From Roseburia sp. (GTDB taxonomy: Bacteria; Bacillota; Clostridia; Oscillospirales; Ruminococcaceae), in contig JAMPCH010000006.1 of assembly GCA_023666265.1 (NCBI GenBank), positions 1 through 64,000 on the forward strand: 64,000 bases of DNA, written 5' to 3'. The position numbers and the translations under genes are program-made. The notes beneath the pieces are model-generated. The model had not been told where the DNA came from. It searched no databases and saw only the letters and a program-made list of their open reading frames with translations. Positions 14,516 to 22,704 of the stretch are shown piece by piece (the first letter of the stretch is position 1; each line of letters begins with the position of its first letter).

Positions 14516-17500
14516 ATGTTTCAGCTACATACGCACAGTTATTTTTCATTGGGCGACAGCATCATTCGACCATCTGAATTGGTCGACCGCCTGAAAGAGA
14601 TCGGACAAACCGGCGCGGCGATCACCGATCACGGAAATCTTTACGCGGGCGTTTCGATCTATAAACTGTTCAAAAAGAACGGTTTGAAATATGTTCACGG
14701 GATCGAGTTCTATATTTGCGACGATTTGGCGGTAAAGGATAAAGACAATAAATACTACCATTTGATCGCGCTTGCGAAAAACGAACAAGGGCGGGTCAAT
14801 ATGAACCGACTTGTCAGTTTGTCGAACCTTCCCGAGAATAAATATCATAAACCTCGAATCGATTTCTCTCTACTGTCGCGCTTTGGCGATGGGCTGATCA
14901 TCTGCTCCGCTTGTATGGCGGGCGAGATCGCGAAGTTTATTTTGACGGATCACGAAGAGGCGAAACGACGCGCCTTACGGTACAAGACCCGTTTCGGAGA
15001 GGATTATTATATCGAGATCCAATCTCATAACGATCCCGAACAGATTCGGATCAACCAAGCGCTGATCCGCTTGGCGAAGGAGTGCGGCATTGAGGTGGTC
15101 GTGACCTGCGACGCGCATTATGTGAGAAACGAGGATCGCCCCTATCAAAATGTATATGCGTTTGGGGGCGCTTACGCGGAGAGCGGAGAATCTTATATAG
15201 ATTGTTTTGTTCAAAGCGAGGAAGAGGTAAGAGAACGTCTCTCATATTTGGATCGATCAGTCGTCGATCGTGCGATCGAAAATACCGATCGAATCGCCGA
15301 TCATTGTCAACTGGAAATGCCCTTGTCGGCTCCGATCATGCCGGACGTAAACCATATCCGACCGAAGGAATACATCGATAACGCGTCTTGGCTTCAAGCC
15401 TTGTGCGAGAACGGATGCTTACACAAGCTCGGTTTTGATATTCTGACGGGGGAGGAGGAGGCTCATTGTAAGGTTCGCGACCCTACCGAAAGAAGGGTCT
15501 ATCTGGATCGATTTTTGTACGAACTGGATAGCTTAAAACGAATGGGCTTCGTCGACTACATTCTCTTGGTCTATACGTATGCGAACGTCGGAAAAAGAAA
15601 AGGACCCGGAAGAGGCTCGGGCGGCGGAAGTCTTATCAATTATTTGACGGATATTACGGACATTGACCCGATCGAGCATAAACTGATGTTTGAACGATTT
15701 ATCGACGTCGGCGCGATCGCGCAGTTAGAGGCGGGAGAGATCACGGCGAAGGAGCTAAAAATTCCCGATATTGATTTGGACTTTTCCGGCGAAGATTGTG
15801 AAAGGGTCTTGAAATGGCTTCGGGATACTTACGGGGACGATAACGTCGCCTCGATCGGGAGGTTTGGGAATGTTTACACAAAATCCTTGGTTCGAGACAT
15901 CGGGAAGCTGATGGGCATGGAGCTTCAGATCACGGACGCGATCGCGAAATCCTTCTCGGGCTTTGAGATACAGGACATTGACCGTTCGATCGAATCGGGT
16001 ATCCGATTGTCGGAACAAATGCAAGCCGCCTATCAATTTACTTTACAATACCCCAAGCTATTTGAATATGTCCGAAAGCTTTACGGCTTGCCTAAGTCCT
16101 TTGGCAAGCACCCCTGCGGTAAGATCATCAGCACGCGACCGATCGACGAATTTTTACCGTCTTGCTACGATACGGACGGTATCCGCTTTTTACAGGGCGA
16201 CGAACACGACGTGGAAGATGTCGGCTTGGTGAAGGTCGACATACTGGGGCTTCGGACGCTGGATCAGGAATATGATACTTTACTCTTGTCGGGCGAAGAG
16301 CCAAGCTTTGTCGCGACCAAACAAAAGATGGATGATGAGCGGGTCTATCAGCTTTTTCGAAGCGGGGACACCGTCGGGATCTTTCAGTTCAGTTCCGAGG
16401 GGATGAAGAAAACACTTCGTAAAATGAACCCGACAACGATTGAGGATCTATCGGCGGCGAACGCGATGTTTCGTCCGGGTCCTATGGCGAATATTGACGA
16501 GTATTGCGAACGTAAGGCGGGAAAGAAGCCCGTGACATATCTTCACCCGGATCTTGAGCCGATCTTAAAAAATACCTGTGGTATTCTGGTATTTCAGGAG
16601 CAATTGATCGAGATCGGGAAAATGGCTGGAGTGGATAACCCGGATCGTATTCGGAAGGGTACGGCAAAAAAGAACAAGGCTTTGTTGGACGAGGTCGAGC
16701 CGGAATTAAAGGCGAAGCTGGAGAAGCGCGGATGGACAAAAGAGCAAACCGAAATTTTATGGGAAGAAATGAAAACCTTCGGTAGTTACGCCTTTAATAA
16801 AAGCCATTCGTCCGCGTATGCGATCCTTGCCTATATGACCGCGAAGCAGAAGGCGTATTATCCCGCAGAGTTTTTCGCGGGGCTGCTTAATTCTTATATC
16901 GGAGAAAGCAATTTCGTCAAGGATGTTTCCGAGGAAATTTTTGCGGACATCGCTTGCCACAAGATCACATATGAGACTTTGTCGTTTCGGAATGATCACC
17001 GTAAATGTTCCGTAAGGGAAGGGAAGCTGGTATACGCGATCCCGCTGATTAAGGAACTGAATACGGAGACCGCCGCGATCTTATGGTCGGAACACGACTA
17101 TAACGGGCGATACTTTTGGGAGCTTTTGTCTCATCTTTACCAAAAAGGACTACGAAAGTCGTCAATGGATATCTTGATCGGGCTGGATTTCTTTGCCGAG
17201 TTCGGGAACGCCGTCAAGCTCCGATACATCTTGAATGTACTTGAATTTTTCGACTTTGGAAGTAAGAAGCAGGTGAAAAAGTCGTCGGTCGACCGCCTTG
17301 CGGGGTTAAGCGATGTAGTCGCCATGTTCTCGACTGATCGACGAAAGGACGGTTCTGTCGGACAAAGCTATCGGGAAATCGATGTCGATCGTGTGTTAAA
17401 TACTTATGAGGGGCGGGTCAAAGAAAGCTCCATAGCGGACATCGATATTCGTGTTAAGATCGCGAACCAACAAGAAAGGCTCGGGATCGCTCCGTTCCCG

Positions 17501-17764
17501 ACAGGGAAACAAGAAGACCGACCGATCTTATTCGTGCGTAAGATTTTACCGCTATGCCGTAAAGCCGACGGGAAACAGTTCGGCTACTCGGTGTACACCT
17601 CCTCTTTGGGAAGTGGGATACAATCTCGGTTTTCGATCAAGGGGGCGGAGTATCGCGCCTTCCGCGAAAATCCGATCGCCGAAAAAGATGTGATCCGCTG
17701 TTTGGAGTGGAAGGACGAAGGAGGGTATCCCGTTTTAAAGCAATGGAAACAGATGTACGTTTGA
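14516..17764 (+). CDS. dnaE: DNA polymerase III alpha subunit (DnaE type)
   Basis: The 1082-residue protein is close to the usual DnaE length. It has an N-terminal PHP domain (FQLHTHSYFSLGDS, AAITDHGNLYAG, VVTCDAHYV), the palm with GPGRGSGGGSLINYLTDITD and catalytic PDIDLDF, a third acidic residue in LVKVDILGLRTLD, then KNKALLDEVEP and FNKSHSSAYAILAYMTAKQK, and C-terminal sequence in the region of the helix-hairpin-helix and OB folds. The element therefore encodes its own replicase, as large Firmicutes phages such as SPbeta do. It starts 1-4 bases from the primase stop. It may replicate element DNA with or without host clamp; a clamp-binding motif was not identified. Confidence 0.93.
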   Translation: MFQLHTHSYFSLGDSIIRPSELVDRLKEIGQTGAAITDHGNLYAGVSIYKLFKKNGLKYVHGIEFYICDDLAVKDKDNKYYHLIALAKNEQGRVNMNRLVSLSNLPENKYHKPRIDFSLLSRFGDGLIICSACMAGEIAKFILTDHEEAKRRALRYKTRFGEDYYIEIQSHNDPEQIRINQALIRLAKECGIEVVVTCDAHYVRNEDRPYQNVYAFGGAYAESGESYIDCFVQSEEEVRERLSYLDRSVVDRAIENTDRIADHCQLEMPLSAPIMPDVNHIRPKEYIDNASWLQALCENGCLHKLGFDILTGEEEAHCKVRDPTERRVYLDRFLYELDSLKRMGFVDYILLVYTYANVGKRKGPGRGSGGGSLINYLTDITDIDPIEHKLMFERFIDVGAIAQLEAGEITAKELKIPDIDLDFSGEDCERVLKWLRDTYGDDNVASIGRFGNVYTKSLVRDIGKLMGMELQITDAIAKSFSGFEIQDIDRSIESGIRLSEQMQAAYQFTLQYPKLFEYVRKLYGLPKSFGKHPCGKIISTRPIDEFLPSCYDTDGIRFLQGDEHDVEDVGLVKVDILGLRTLDQEYDTLLLSGEEPSFVATKQKMDDERVYQLFRSGDTVGIFQFSSEGMKKTLRKMNPTTIEDLSAANAMFRPGPMANIDEYCERKAGKKPVTYLHPDLEPILKNTCGILVFQEQLIEIGKMAGVDNPDRIRKGTAKKNKALLDEVEPELKAKLEKRGWTKEQTEILWEEMKTFGSYAFNKSHSSAYAILAYMTAKQKAYYPAEFFAGLLNSYIGESNFVKDVSEEIFADIACHKITYETLSFRNDHRKCSVREGKLVYAIPLIKELNTETAAILWSEHDYNGRYFWELLSHLYQKGLRKSSMDILIGLDFFAEFGNAVKLRYILNVLEFFDFGSKKQVKKSSVDRLAGLSDVVAMFSTDRRKDGSVGQSYREIDVDRVLNTYEGRVKESSIADIDIRVKIANQQERLGIAPFPTGKQEDRPILFVRKILPLCRKADGKQFGYSVYTSSLGSGIQSRFSIKGAEYRAFRENPIAEKDVIRCLEWKDEGGYPVLKQWKQMYV

Positions 17765-18165
17765 CCGAGGCGCTGACCGCCTTTACCGCGATACAAGGTA
17801 CGGATGAGTCGATCGTAAAAAAGGCGATATTGATGGCAAATCGCAACAACCTTTTGTTTCGCCGTTTGGTACTGGTCGCGGTCGGAAAGATCAAAACCGG
17901 TATGACTTCGGAAAAATTGGAGAAGTCGATCTTTTATCGAAAGAAACCGGATATTCCCGCCGACGTATCGACGATGATCCGATATTATCGCGCGAATCCG
18001 AAGGGAAAAGACGAGGACATCGCGGTGACACAGTTGTTTTTACAGCAATGCCCGAGGACATATCGAGAGTTTTTAAAAAGACTGTTTTGCGGTGAAATGT
18101 CGCTCGATATTTCGCCGTCAACGGTACAAAGAATATTTGGTAAAAAAGAAAGGAAGAAAGAATGA
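17743..18165 (+). CDS. Hypothetical protein overlapping dnaE end
   Basis: About 140 residues, helical and basic towards the C-terminus (VQRIFGKKERKKE). The start is uncertain: ATG 17743 lies within the end of dnaE and GTG 17707 is a longer alternative with GGAGTGG near it. Text such as AVTQLFLQQCPRTYREFLKR suggests a helical bundle, and the SPSTVQRIFGK end resembles a short HTH-like tail. No family recognised. It is coupled to dnaE by overlap. Confidence 0.55.
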   Translation: METDVRLTEALTAFTAIQGTDESIVKKAILMANRNNLLFRRLVLVAVGKIKTGMTSEKLEKSIFYRKKPDIPADVSTMIRYYRANPKGKDEDIAVTQLFLQQCPRTYREFLKRLFCGEMSLDISPSTVQRIFGKKERKKE

Positions 18166-18407
18166 AAGCACATATTTCGGATAAGGAACAGAAGTTGCGT
18201 CAAGCGATCTACGACGGATACGACAAGGTACGAATGGCGGCGATGGCTTCCGCCGCAAAAGCGGTCGCGGGCGTGGTCTTAAAAATGGCACAGGACGAAA
18301 CGCAAAGCGAATCGGAGCGGTTAAGGACGATCGTCGGCTTCTGTCAAAAGAGCTTGTCTCTCTCGCCTAAGACGAAAGCCGAGGATCAAACCGGTGAAGG
18401 GCGGTGA
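18162..18407 (+). CDS. Small hypothetical helical protein
   Basis: 81 residues, Ala- and Lys-rich and helical (AIYDGYDKVRMAAMASAAKA). The ATG overlaps the upstream stop and has AGAAAGGAAG before it. No motif recognised. Part of a run of small coupled genes after dnaE. Confidence 0.55.
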   Translation: MKAHISDKEQKLRQAIYDGYDKVRMAAMASAAKAVAGVVLKMAQDETQSESERLRTIVGFCQKSLSLSPKTKAEDQTGEGR

Positions 18408-18411
18408 TGAA

Positions 18412-18627
18412 ATGTATATTTACGAAAGTCACATTGACGGTAGCCTCTACGCGGTGGAACGAGAGCTGTCACATGACGAACTGTACTGTGATCAATGCGG
18501 CGACTCCGATTCGATGATCGGCTATGCCGATACGAAGGAAGAAGCGCGAGCGCTATTGTGCGGCAAATCGGGCACGGACGATAACGCGATCCGCGAATTT
18601 TTGGAGGAATGGGAGGATTTACGATGA
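18412..18627 (+). CDS. Small hypothetical protein
   Basis: 71 residues (MYIYESHIDGSLYAVEREL), with CDQCGD near residue 26 and a lone Cys near 51, so a single knuckle rather than a full zinc finger. I used ATG 18412 with GGGCGGTGATGA before it; a GTG at 18394 is possible. The stop overlaps the next start (ATGA). Acidic C-terminus. Confidence 0.55.
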   Translation: MYIYESHIDGSLYAVERELSHDELYCDQCGDSDSMIGYADTKEEARALLCGKSGTDDNAIREFLEEWEDLR

Positions 18628-18830
18628 TCTCGGCAACACAAGCCAAGCGAAAGAGCTACAAGCACGAGATGGAGGCGCTATTTCGGGAGGTGCGATGCGC
18701 GAATCGGGACGGAAAATATTGCATTGAAGTCCGAGAGTTAAGCGAGGAAGCCAATCAAACGTTAGAAGGGTTGGGCTATAAGGTTAAAGCCCTCGGATAC
18801 GGCTCGTCCTGTCATATTAAATGGGAGTAG
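18624..18830 (+). CDS. Small hypothetical protein
   Basis: 68 residues (MISATQAKRKSYKHEMEALF). The ATG overlaps the previous stop and has GGGAGG 8 bases before it. The pattern KYCIEVRELSEEANQTLEGLGYKVKAL suggests an alpha-beta fold. This type (N-terminal helix, then strand-helix-strand with LGYKV) is common among phage unknowns. Function unknown. Confidence 0.55.
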   Translation: MISATQAKRKSYKHEMEALFREVRCANRDGKYCIEVRELSEEANQTLEGLGYKVKALGYGSSCHIKWE

Positions 18831-18834
18831 AAAT

Positions 18835-19350
18835 ATGAAAGTTTACTTATCCGGAAAAATCACCGGAACAGACGATTATGTCGAACGCTTCGCCGAGGCG
18901 GAGCGTGAAATGCGGGAAGCGGGGTACGAAGTCCTAAATCCCGTTACGGAATGTGCGAAGCTCCCCGAAGAGACAACATGGAGCGAATATATGCGCGTTT
19001 GTATTGCGTTGCTGACACAGGCGGACGCGATATACCGCCTAAAAGACTGGCGCGAGTCCATAGGCGCATGGCTGGAGTTCGAGGTCGCTTCGGCGCTCGA
19101 ATTAAAAATAATGGATGAAAAAGGAGACGAAAGAGAAATGAAAATTTCAGAAACAAAATACACGGTCGTAAGATCAAAAAATCCGTTAAGCTTCTTAACG
19201 GTCGACGGAGAGTTCACGTCCGAAATTACCGAAGGCTGTCTTTTCTCCGAAGAAGACGCAAGGGATATTGCGGCGGAGATGTCGGACGAAAAGAACCGAC
19301 TGGAGGTTGTTTCGGTAAAGGCGGTGTATGATGTCCAGCTCGGCGAGTAA
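18835..19350 (+). CDS. DUF4406-like nucleoside deoxyribosyltransferase-fold protein with extra C-terminal domain
   Basis: 171 residues. Residues 1-95 match DUF4406: MKVYLSGKITGTDDYVERFAE, AEREMREAGYEVLNPV, TWSEYMRVCIALLTQADAIY, and GAWLEFEVASAL. The fold is that of nucleoside 2-deoxyribosyltransferases; phage members are usually of unknown activity. Residues 100-171 form a separate module (SETKYTVVRSKNPLSFLTVD, FSEEDARDIAAEMSDEKNRL). An internal ATG at 19138 with AAAAGGAG upstream could start the second module alone, so a two-start gene is possible. Confidence 0.7.
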   Translation: MKVYLSGKITGTDDYVERFAEAEREMREAGYEVLNPVTECAKLPEETTWSEYMRVCIALLTQADAIYRLKDWRESIGAWLEFEVASALELKIMDEKGDEREMKISETKYTVVRSKNPLSFLTVDGEFTSEITEGCLFSEEDARDIAAEMSDEKNRLEVVSVKAVYDVQLGE

Positions 19351-20035
19351 GTTTTGGAGAGTTGCGGTCGCGGGTTTCTTAATCGGTGCTGTAACATCGG
19401 GCGCTGTGGTACACGGAGTCACGTTGTCAGATCAAAAATCCGAGCCGATCGAATTTGATCGGGAAAGCAAACAAATTCAAGAAAGATACATAGAGCCGAC
19501 GATCGAAGTAGTTAATACTGTTGAGCCGATCGACTCTATGACGACGGAAGAAATCATCGTGGACGAGACGCTGTTGCTACCCGCCCTTCCCACAAATGTA
19601 AAATCCTTTACGGACTACCGAGTGTACAACCTTCTTGGTACGCCGCACTATCGGCTTCAAGCCCGTTGCGGAACGGACGAGTGGGGGCTGAGAAGATTTG
19701 GCGCGGACTATTGTGTAGCGGTAGGGAGCTTTTACAGTACCGACATCGGAGATAGGTTTGAGGTCACGTTAGATACGGGCAACGTCATTACGGTCATTGT
19801 CGCGGATACCAAGGCGGATCGCGATACCGATGAACAGCATATGTATTCGTCGTGTATGAATTACGACGGCGAAAACTCGGCAAATATTTTTGAATTTATA
19901 GTCGACTCCGATACGCTTCCGAAAACGGTCTACGCTTACGGTTCGGTAGACTGTATTTCGGGGTTGAACGGGAACATTCAAAAAATGACCTATCTCGGGA
20001 GAGATGGATCGGGGGATTGGACGAGCTATGAATAA
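19328..20035 (+). CDS. Membrane-anchored protein with possible double-psi-barrel-like domain
   Basis: 235 residues. Residues 9-30 (FWRVAVAGFLIGAVTSGAVV) form a membrane anchor or uncleaved signal. An acidic linker to about residue 95 follows. The outer domain contains GLRRFGADYCVAVGSFYSTD, IGDRFEVTLDTGNVITVIVA and DTKADRDTDEQHMY, reminiscent of 3D/RlpA-type barrels of cell-wall enzymes, but catalytic residues are not certain. Its start overlaps the preceding gene. An envelope role in the host cell is inferred from the anchor only. Confidence 0.6.
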   Translation: MMSSSASKFWRVAVAGFLIGAVTSGAVVHGVTLSDQKSEPIEFDRESKQIQERYIEPTIEVVNTVEPIDSMTTEEIIVDETLLLPALPTNVKSFTDYRVYNLLGTPHYRLQARCGTDEWGLRRFGADYCVAVGSFYSTDIGDRFEVTLDTGNVITVIVADTKADRDTDEQHMYSSCMNYDGENSANIFEFIVDSDTLPKTVYAYGSVDCISGLNGNIQKMTYLGRDGSGDWTSYE

Positions 20036-20282
20036 GCAATATATTTGTTTAAGTTGCGATAGCGGGTTTGGTAAGCTCGGGTTTGTTCGAGAACCCGACG
20101 GACTCGATACGCCGCCTTATCGTGTGTCGGAATGTTGCCCGTTTTGCGGAAGCGATGACATTGTGGAACATATCGGGAACTGTATGGACTGCGGTAAAGA
20201 AATACTTGACGGAGACTGCTATTATCGGATATACAGGAGCGGAGAGATCTTCTGCGAGGACTGCATAGAAAGGATCAACTAA
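20028..20282 (+). CDS. Small multi-cysteine zinc-binding protein
   Basis: 84 residues with four Cys pairs: CLSC, CCPFCG, CMDCG and CEDC. The arrangement suggests two zinc knuckles, the second half like a LIM or RING half-site (CMDCGKEILDGDCYYRI). The ATG overlaps the preceding stop and has GGGGGATTGG before it. Function unknown; such small zinc proteins are common in phage early regions. Confidence 0.65.
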   Translation: MNKQYICLSCDSGFGKLGFVREPDGLDTPPYRVSECCPFCGSDDIVEHIGNCMDCGKEILDGDCYYRIYRSGEIFCEDCIERIN

Positions 20283-20284
20283 AA

Positions 20285-20866
20285 ATGAAAATTTCCAATG
20301 TAAAAATCTACGATCTTGAGGAGAGTATCATCGCCTCGGGCTATCCGATGGAGACGGATACCGAGGCGGACAACGACGCGCTGACCGAGAAGGACATGGC
20401 GCGGGCGAAGCGCCTACGCGCGGCTTGCGACAAGGACAACCCCGCGCACGGACAATTCCTCACGGGGATACGGGTCAATTTTGACCTGACCTTTACGGTG
20501 AAGGCGTGGACGGAGGCGGAGCGATACAGATTTCTCGAATTTGTGTCGAGCCAGTCCACGATGCATCGTATCTCAAAATTCAATCTCGACGAACAGTATT
20601 GTGAGTATGTCGACCCACGTATGATCGAGATCATGAAGGAGCTAAAGGATCGCTATAACGAGACGAAAGCTCCCGAAGATTACCTTCACCTCTTGTACAG
20701 TAATCCCTGCGGATTTCAGCTGACCGCACGGCTTACGACGAACTATCGTTGTCTTGCCAACATTTACAAGCAACGGAAAAATCATCGTCTTCCCGAATGG
20801 CGCGAGTTCTGCGCGTGGATCGAGACGTTGCCGTATGCGAAAGAATTGATTTTAGGAGGAGAGTAA
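20285..20866 (+). CDS. ThyX-like phage protein, degenerate motif
   Basis: 193 residues. The segment ERYRFLEFVSSQSTMHR recalls the ThyX signature RHRxxSxNExSxRY, and LTTNYRCLANIYKQRKNHRL followed by PEWREFCAWIETLP recalls the ThyX end (NlRslxhFlxlRxxxxAQxEIR). This suggests the fold of flavin-dependent thymidylate synthase with altered active-site residues. Related phage proteins are usually listed as unknown. Neighbouring genes for a guanylate kinase-like enzyme, NrdD and dUTPase fit a nucleotide role. I infer the fold from pattern only; activity may be lost or changed. Confidence 0.5.
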   Translation: MKISNVKIYDLEESIIASGYPMETDTEADNDALTEKDMARAKRLRAACDKDNPAHGQFLTGIRVNFDLTFTVKAWTEAERYRFLEFVSSQSTMHRISKFNLDEQYCEYVDPRMIEIMKELKDRYNETKAPEDYLHLLYSNPCGFQLTARLTTNYRCLANIYKQRKNHRLPEWREFCAWIETLPYAKELILGGE

Positions 20867-20867
20867 G

Positions 20868-21077
20868 TTGTCTAAGTCGGAGTGTTCCGACATCTTAGGA
20901 AGGACAAAAACGAATACGCTCACAGAAAGAGAGTTAAGGCGGGTCTACCGTGACAGCTTTCTGTCACAAGACGACCCGCGTTACTTTCGACGAGCCCATA
21001 GGAGGAAGGATTATGACAGGCAAGATATTACTGGTCGCTGGGAAGTCCGGCACCGGGAAAACGACGATCGTCAATGA
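20868..21077 (+). CDS. Possible small basic protein with TTG start
   Basis: 69 residues (SKSECSDILGRTKTNTLTER) starting at TTG 20868, directly after GGAGGAGAG. It overlaps the next gene by 65 bases in another frame and becomes very Arg/Asp-rich there, so the true product, if any, may be shorter in function. The good ribosome site is the main support. Could be spurious. Confidence 0.35.
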   Translation: MSKSECSDILGRTKTNTLTERELRRVYRDSFLSQDDPRYFRRAHRRKDYDRQDITGRWEVRHRENDDRQ

Positions 21078-21558
21078 GTTGGAGAGATCATATGGATTGC
21101 GATCCGTGGTTTCTTATACGACCAGACCGCGAAGAAGCGAGGACGAACAGGGACACCTTTTTGTAACCGATCAGGAATTTGACCGCTTAAACTTGACGGC
21201 GTCCAGCGACTATGGCGGATACCGTTACGGCGCGACCGAGGAACAGATCGAAGAGAGCGATCTTTACATAGTCGACGTAAAAGGCATCGAATACTTGAAG
21301 GAGCATTATCGCGGTTCCAAAGAACCAGTCGTATTACGGATCGTAACAAGCGAAGACCCGTCCGAGGACTTCGCGACGCGATATGAGCGAATGGTGAAGC
21401 GCGGCGACGGATACGAAGCGGCTTCAAAGCGTGTTGCGCTCGACACGAGCGAGTTCCGTAAGCTGGAGAAATTAGCGGACTATACGATCGTCAATCGCGA
21501 AGGGAGAAATATTCAAGAGGTGTGCGAAGAAATTTGCGAAATCTGCGGTATTTTATGA
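21013..21558 (+). CDS. Guanylate kinase-like enzyme
   Basis: 181 residues with the guanylate kinase pattern: P-loop GKSGTGKTT, the GMP-binding segment SYTTRPRRSEDEQGHLFVTD, and YRYGATEEQIEESDLYIVDV. GMP kinases phosphorylate GMP/dGMP with ATP. ATG 21013 is chosen because AGGAGGAAGG lies just upstream and because the P-loop follows directly (TGKILLVAGKSG). It probably raises dGTP supply for phage replication; a role on modified nucleotides cannot be excluded. Confidence 0.82.
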   Translation: MTGKILLVAGKSGTGKTTIVNELERSYGLRSVVSYTTRPRRSEDEQGHLFVTDQEFDRLNLTASSDYGGYRYGATEEQIEESDLYIVDVKGIEYLKEHYRGSKEPVVLRIVTSEDPSEDFATRYERMVKRGDGYEAASKRVALDTSEFRKLEKLADYTIVNREGRNIQEVCEEICEICGIL

Positions 21559-21616
21559 TCGCAGAGAGGTACATAAAATAACTGTTTTATGTACCAAACA
21601 AAACGGAGGTTTTGAA

Positions 21617-22168
21617 ATGAAGAACATGAGTATCCCGATCTTAATTATGATGGTGGGATTACCGGGATCGGGAAAGACGTTGTTAGCGCACGATCTCGCT
21701 GATAAATTAAACGCGCAGGTCTTCAGCTCGGACGTAGTTCGTGCGGAAGTATGCGGCGAATCTTATTCGTCGCAAGACAATCAACGTGTGTTCCCGATTC
21801 TCCACGATCGTATCAAAGGCGCGTTACAGAAGCGACAGAACGTAATCTATGACGCGACGAATATTCGTGCGCGAGACCGTAAAACGTTCTTGAAGTATAT
21901 TCGAGGAGTTCCTTGCATGAAAGTCTGCGTGGAAATGTGTGTGCCGCTCGGCGCTTGTTTAATACGGAACTCCAGCCGAGATTTCCCGATACCGAGAGAA
22001 GCAATCCTCCGAATGGAGGCGCGACGAAGCTCACCACAGTATGACGAAGGATGGGATCATATCTGTGAAGTCTCTGTCGTGAGACGCAACTGTGGCGTAT
22101 GCGGTATTGCACGAGAGATTCAAGACGCATTCTACAGCTTTTTAATTGAGTCTTGGAAAAAGAAATGA
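21617..22168 (+). CDS. P-loop kinase, polynucleotide kinase/zeta-toxin-like
   Basis: 183 residues: Walker A GLPGSGKTLLA, then FSSDVVRAEVCGE and VIYDATNIRARDRKTF. This pattern is that of the AAA_33 group, which includes the kinase half of T4 polynucleotide kinase and small metabolite kinases. A phosphatase domain is absent. It may repair tRNA or DNA 5' ends, or act on a small substrate; the sequence does not decide. It has a separate GGAGG site. Confidence 0.75.
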   Translation: MKNMSIPILIMMVGLPGSGKTLLAHDLADKLNAQVFSSDVVRAEVCGESYSSQDNQRVFPILHDRIKGALQKRQNVIYDATNIRARDRKTFLKYIRGVPCMKVCVEMCVPLGACLIRNSSRDFPIPREAILRMEARRSSPQYDEGWDHICEVSVVRRNCGVCGIAREIQDAFYSFLIESWKKK

Positions 22169-22202
22169 CGTGAAACGAAACAGACGCTAAGGGGGAGATA
22201 AG

Positions 22203-22679
22203 ATGATATATGCAGAGGAGCGGAGAGATTTGTTTTCGCTCGGTAGCGAATATATATTGGTGCATTGTATCAGCGCCGACTTTGCTCTTGGGGCTGGCAT
22301 TGCCAAAGTGTTCCGAGATAAATACGGTGTAAGAGGTCAGTTGTTGAGAGACTATCGGGTAAATGTGTGGGACGGTAATGGCGAGTGTCTCTTTACAACA
22401 AACAATACGGCACAAGATGGGACGGGTTATCGTTTGGTTGCGAATCTGGTTACAAAAGAAAAATACTATCATAAACCCACATATGAGACCGTTAAACAAT
22501 CTCTGAAGAATATGAAAAAGATGCTACAGGGTAGCAATACTTTTTACAAACCACCACACAAAATCGGAATGCCGCTGATCGGCTGCGGGCTTGACGGTCT
22601 GCAATGGGAGAGAGTGTCCGCGATCGTCAAGGAAGTGTTCAATGATACTGACTTTGAAATACTTGTTTGTAGGATATGA
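22203..22679 (+). CDS. Macro-domain (ADP-ribose-binding) protein
   Basis: 158 residues matching the macro domain: YILVHCISADFALGAGIAKV (binding-loop region with the GAGIA turn), and PLIGCGLDGLQWERVSAIVK (second binding loop, GCGxxG). Such proteins hydrolyse ADP-ribose phosphate or remove ADP-ribose from DNA or protein. In a phage an anti-defence role against ADP-ribosylating toxins or NAD-based immunity is plausible; that is inference. It stands directly before a cysteine desulfurase. Confidence 0.85.
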   Translation: MIYAEERRDLFSLGSEYILVHCISADFALGAGIAKVFRDKYGVRGQLLRDYRVNVWDGNGECLFTTNNTAQDGTGYRLVANLVTKEKYYHKPTYETVKQSLKNMKKMLQGSNTFYKPPHKIGMPLIGCGLDGLQWERVSAIVKEVFNDTDFEILVCRI

Positions 22680-22704
22680 AGTGTCTGTATGAAAGGAGCG
22701 TAAG

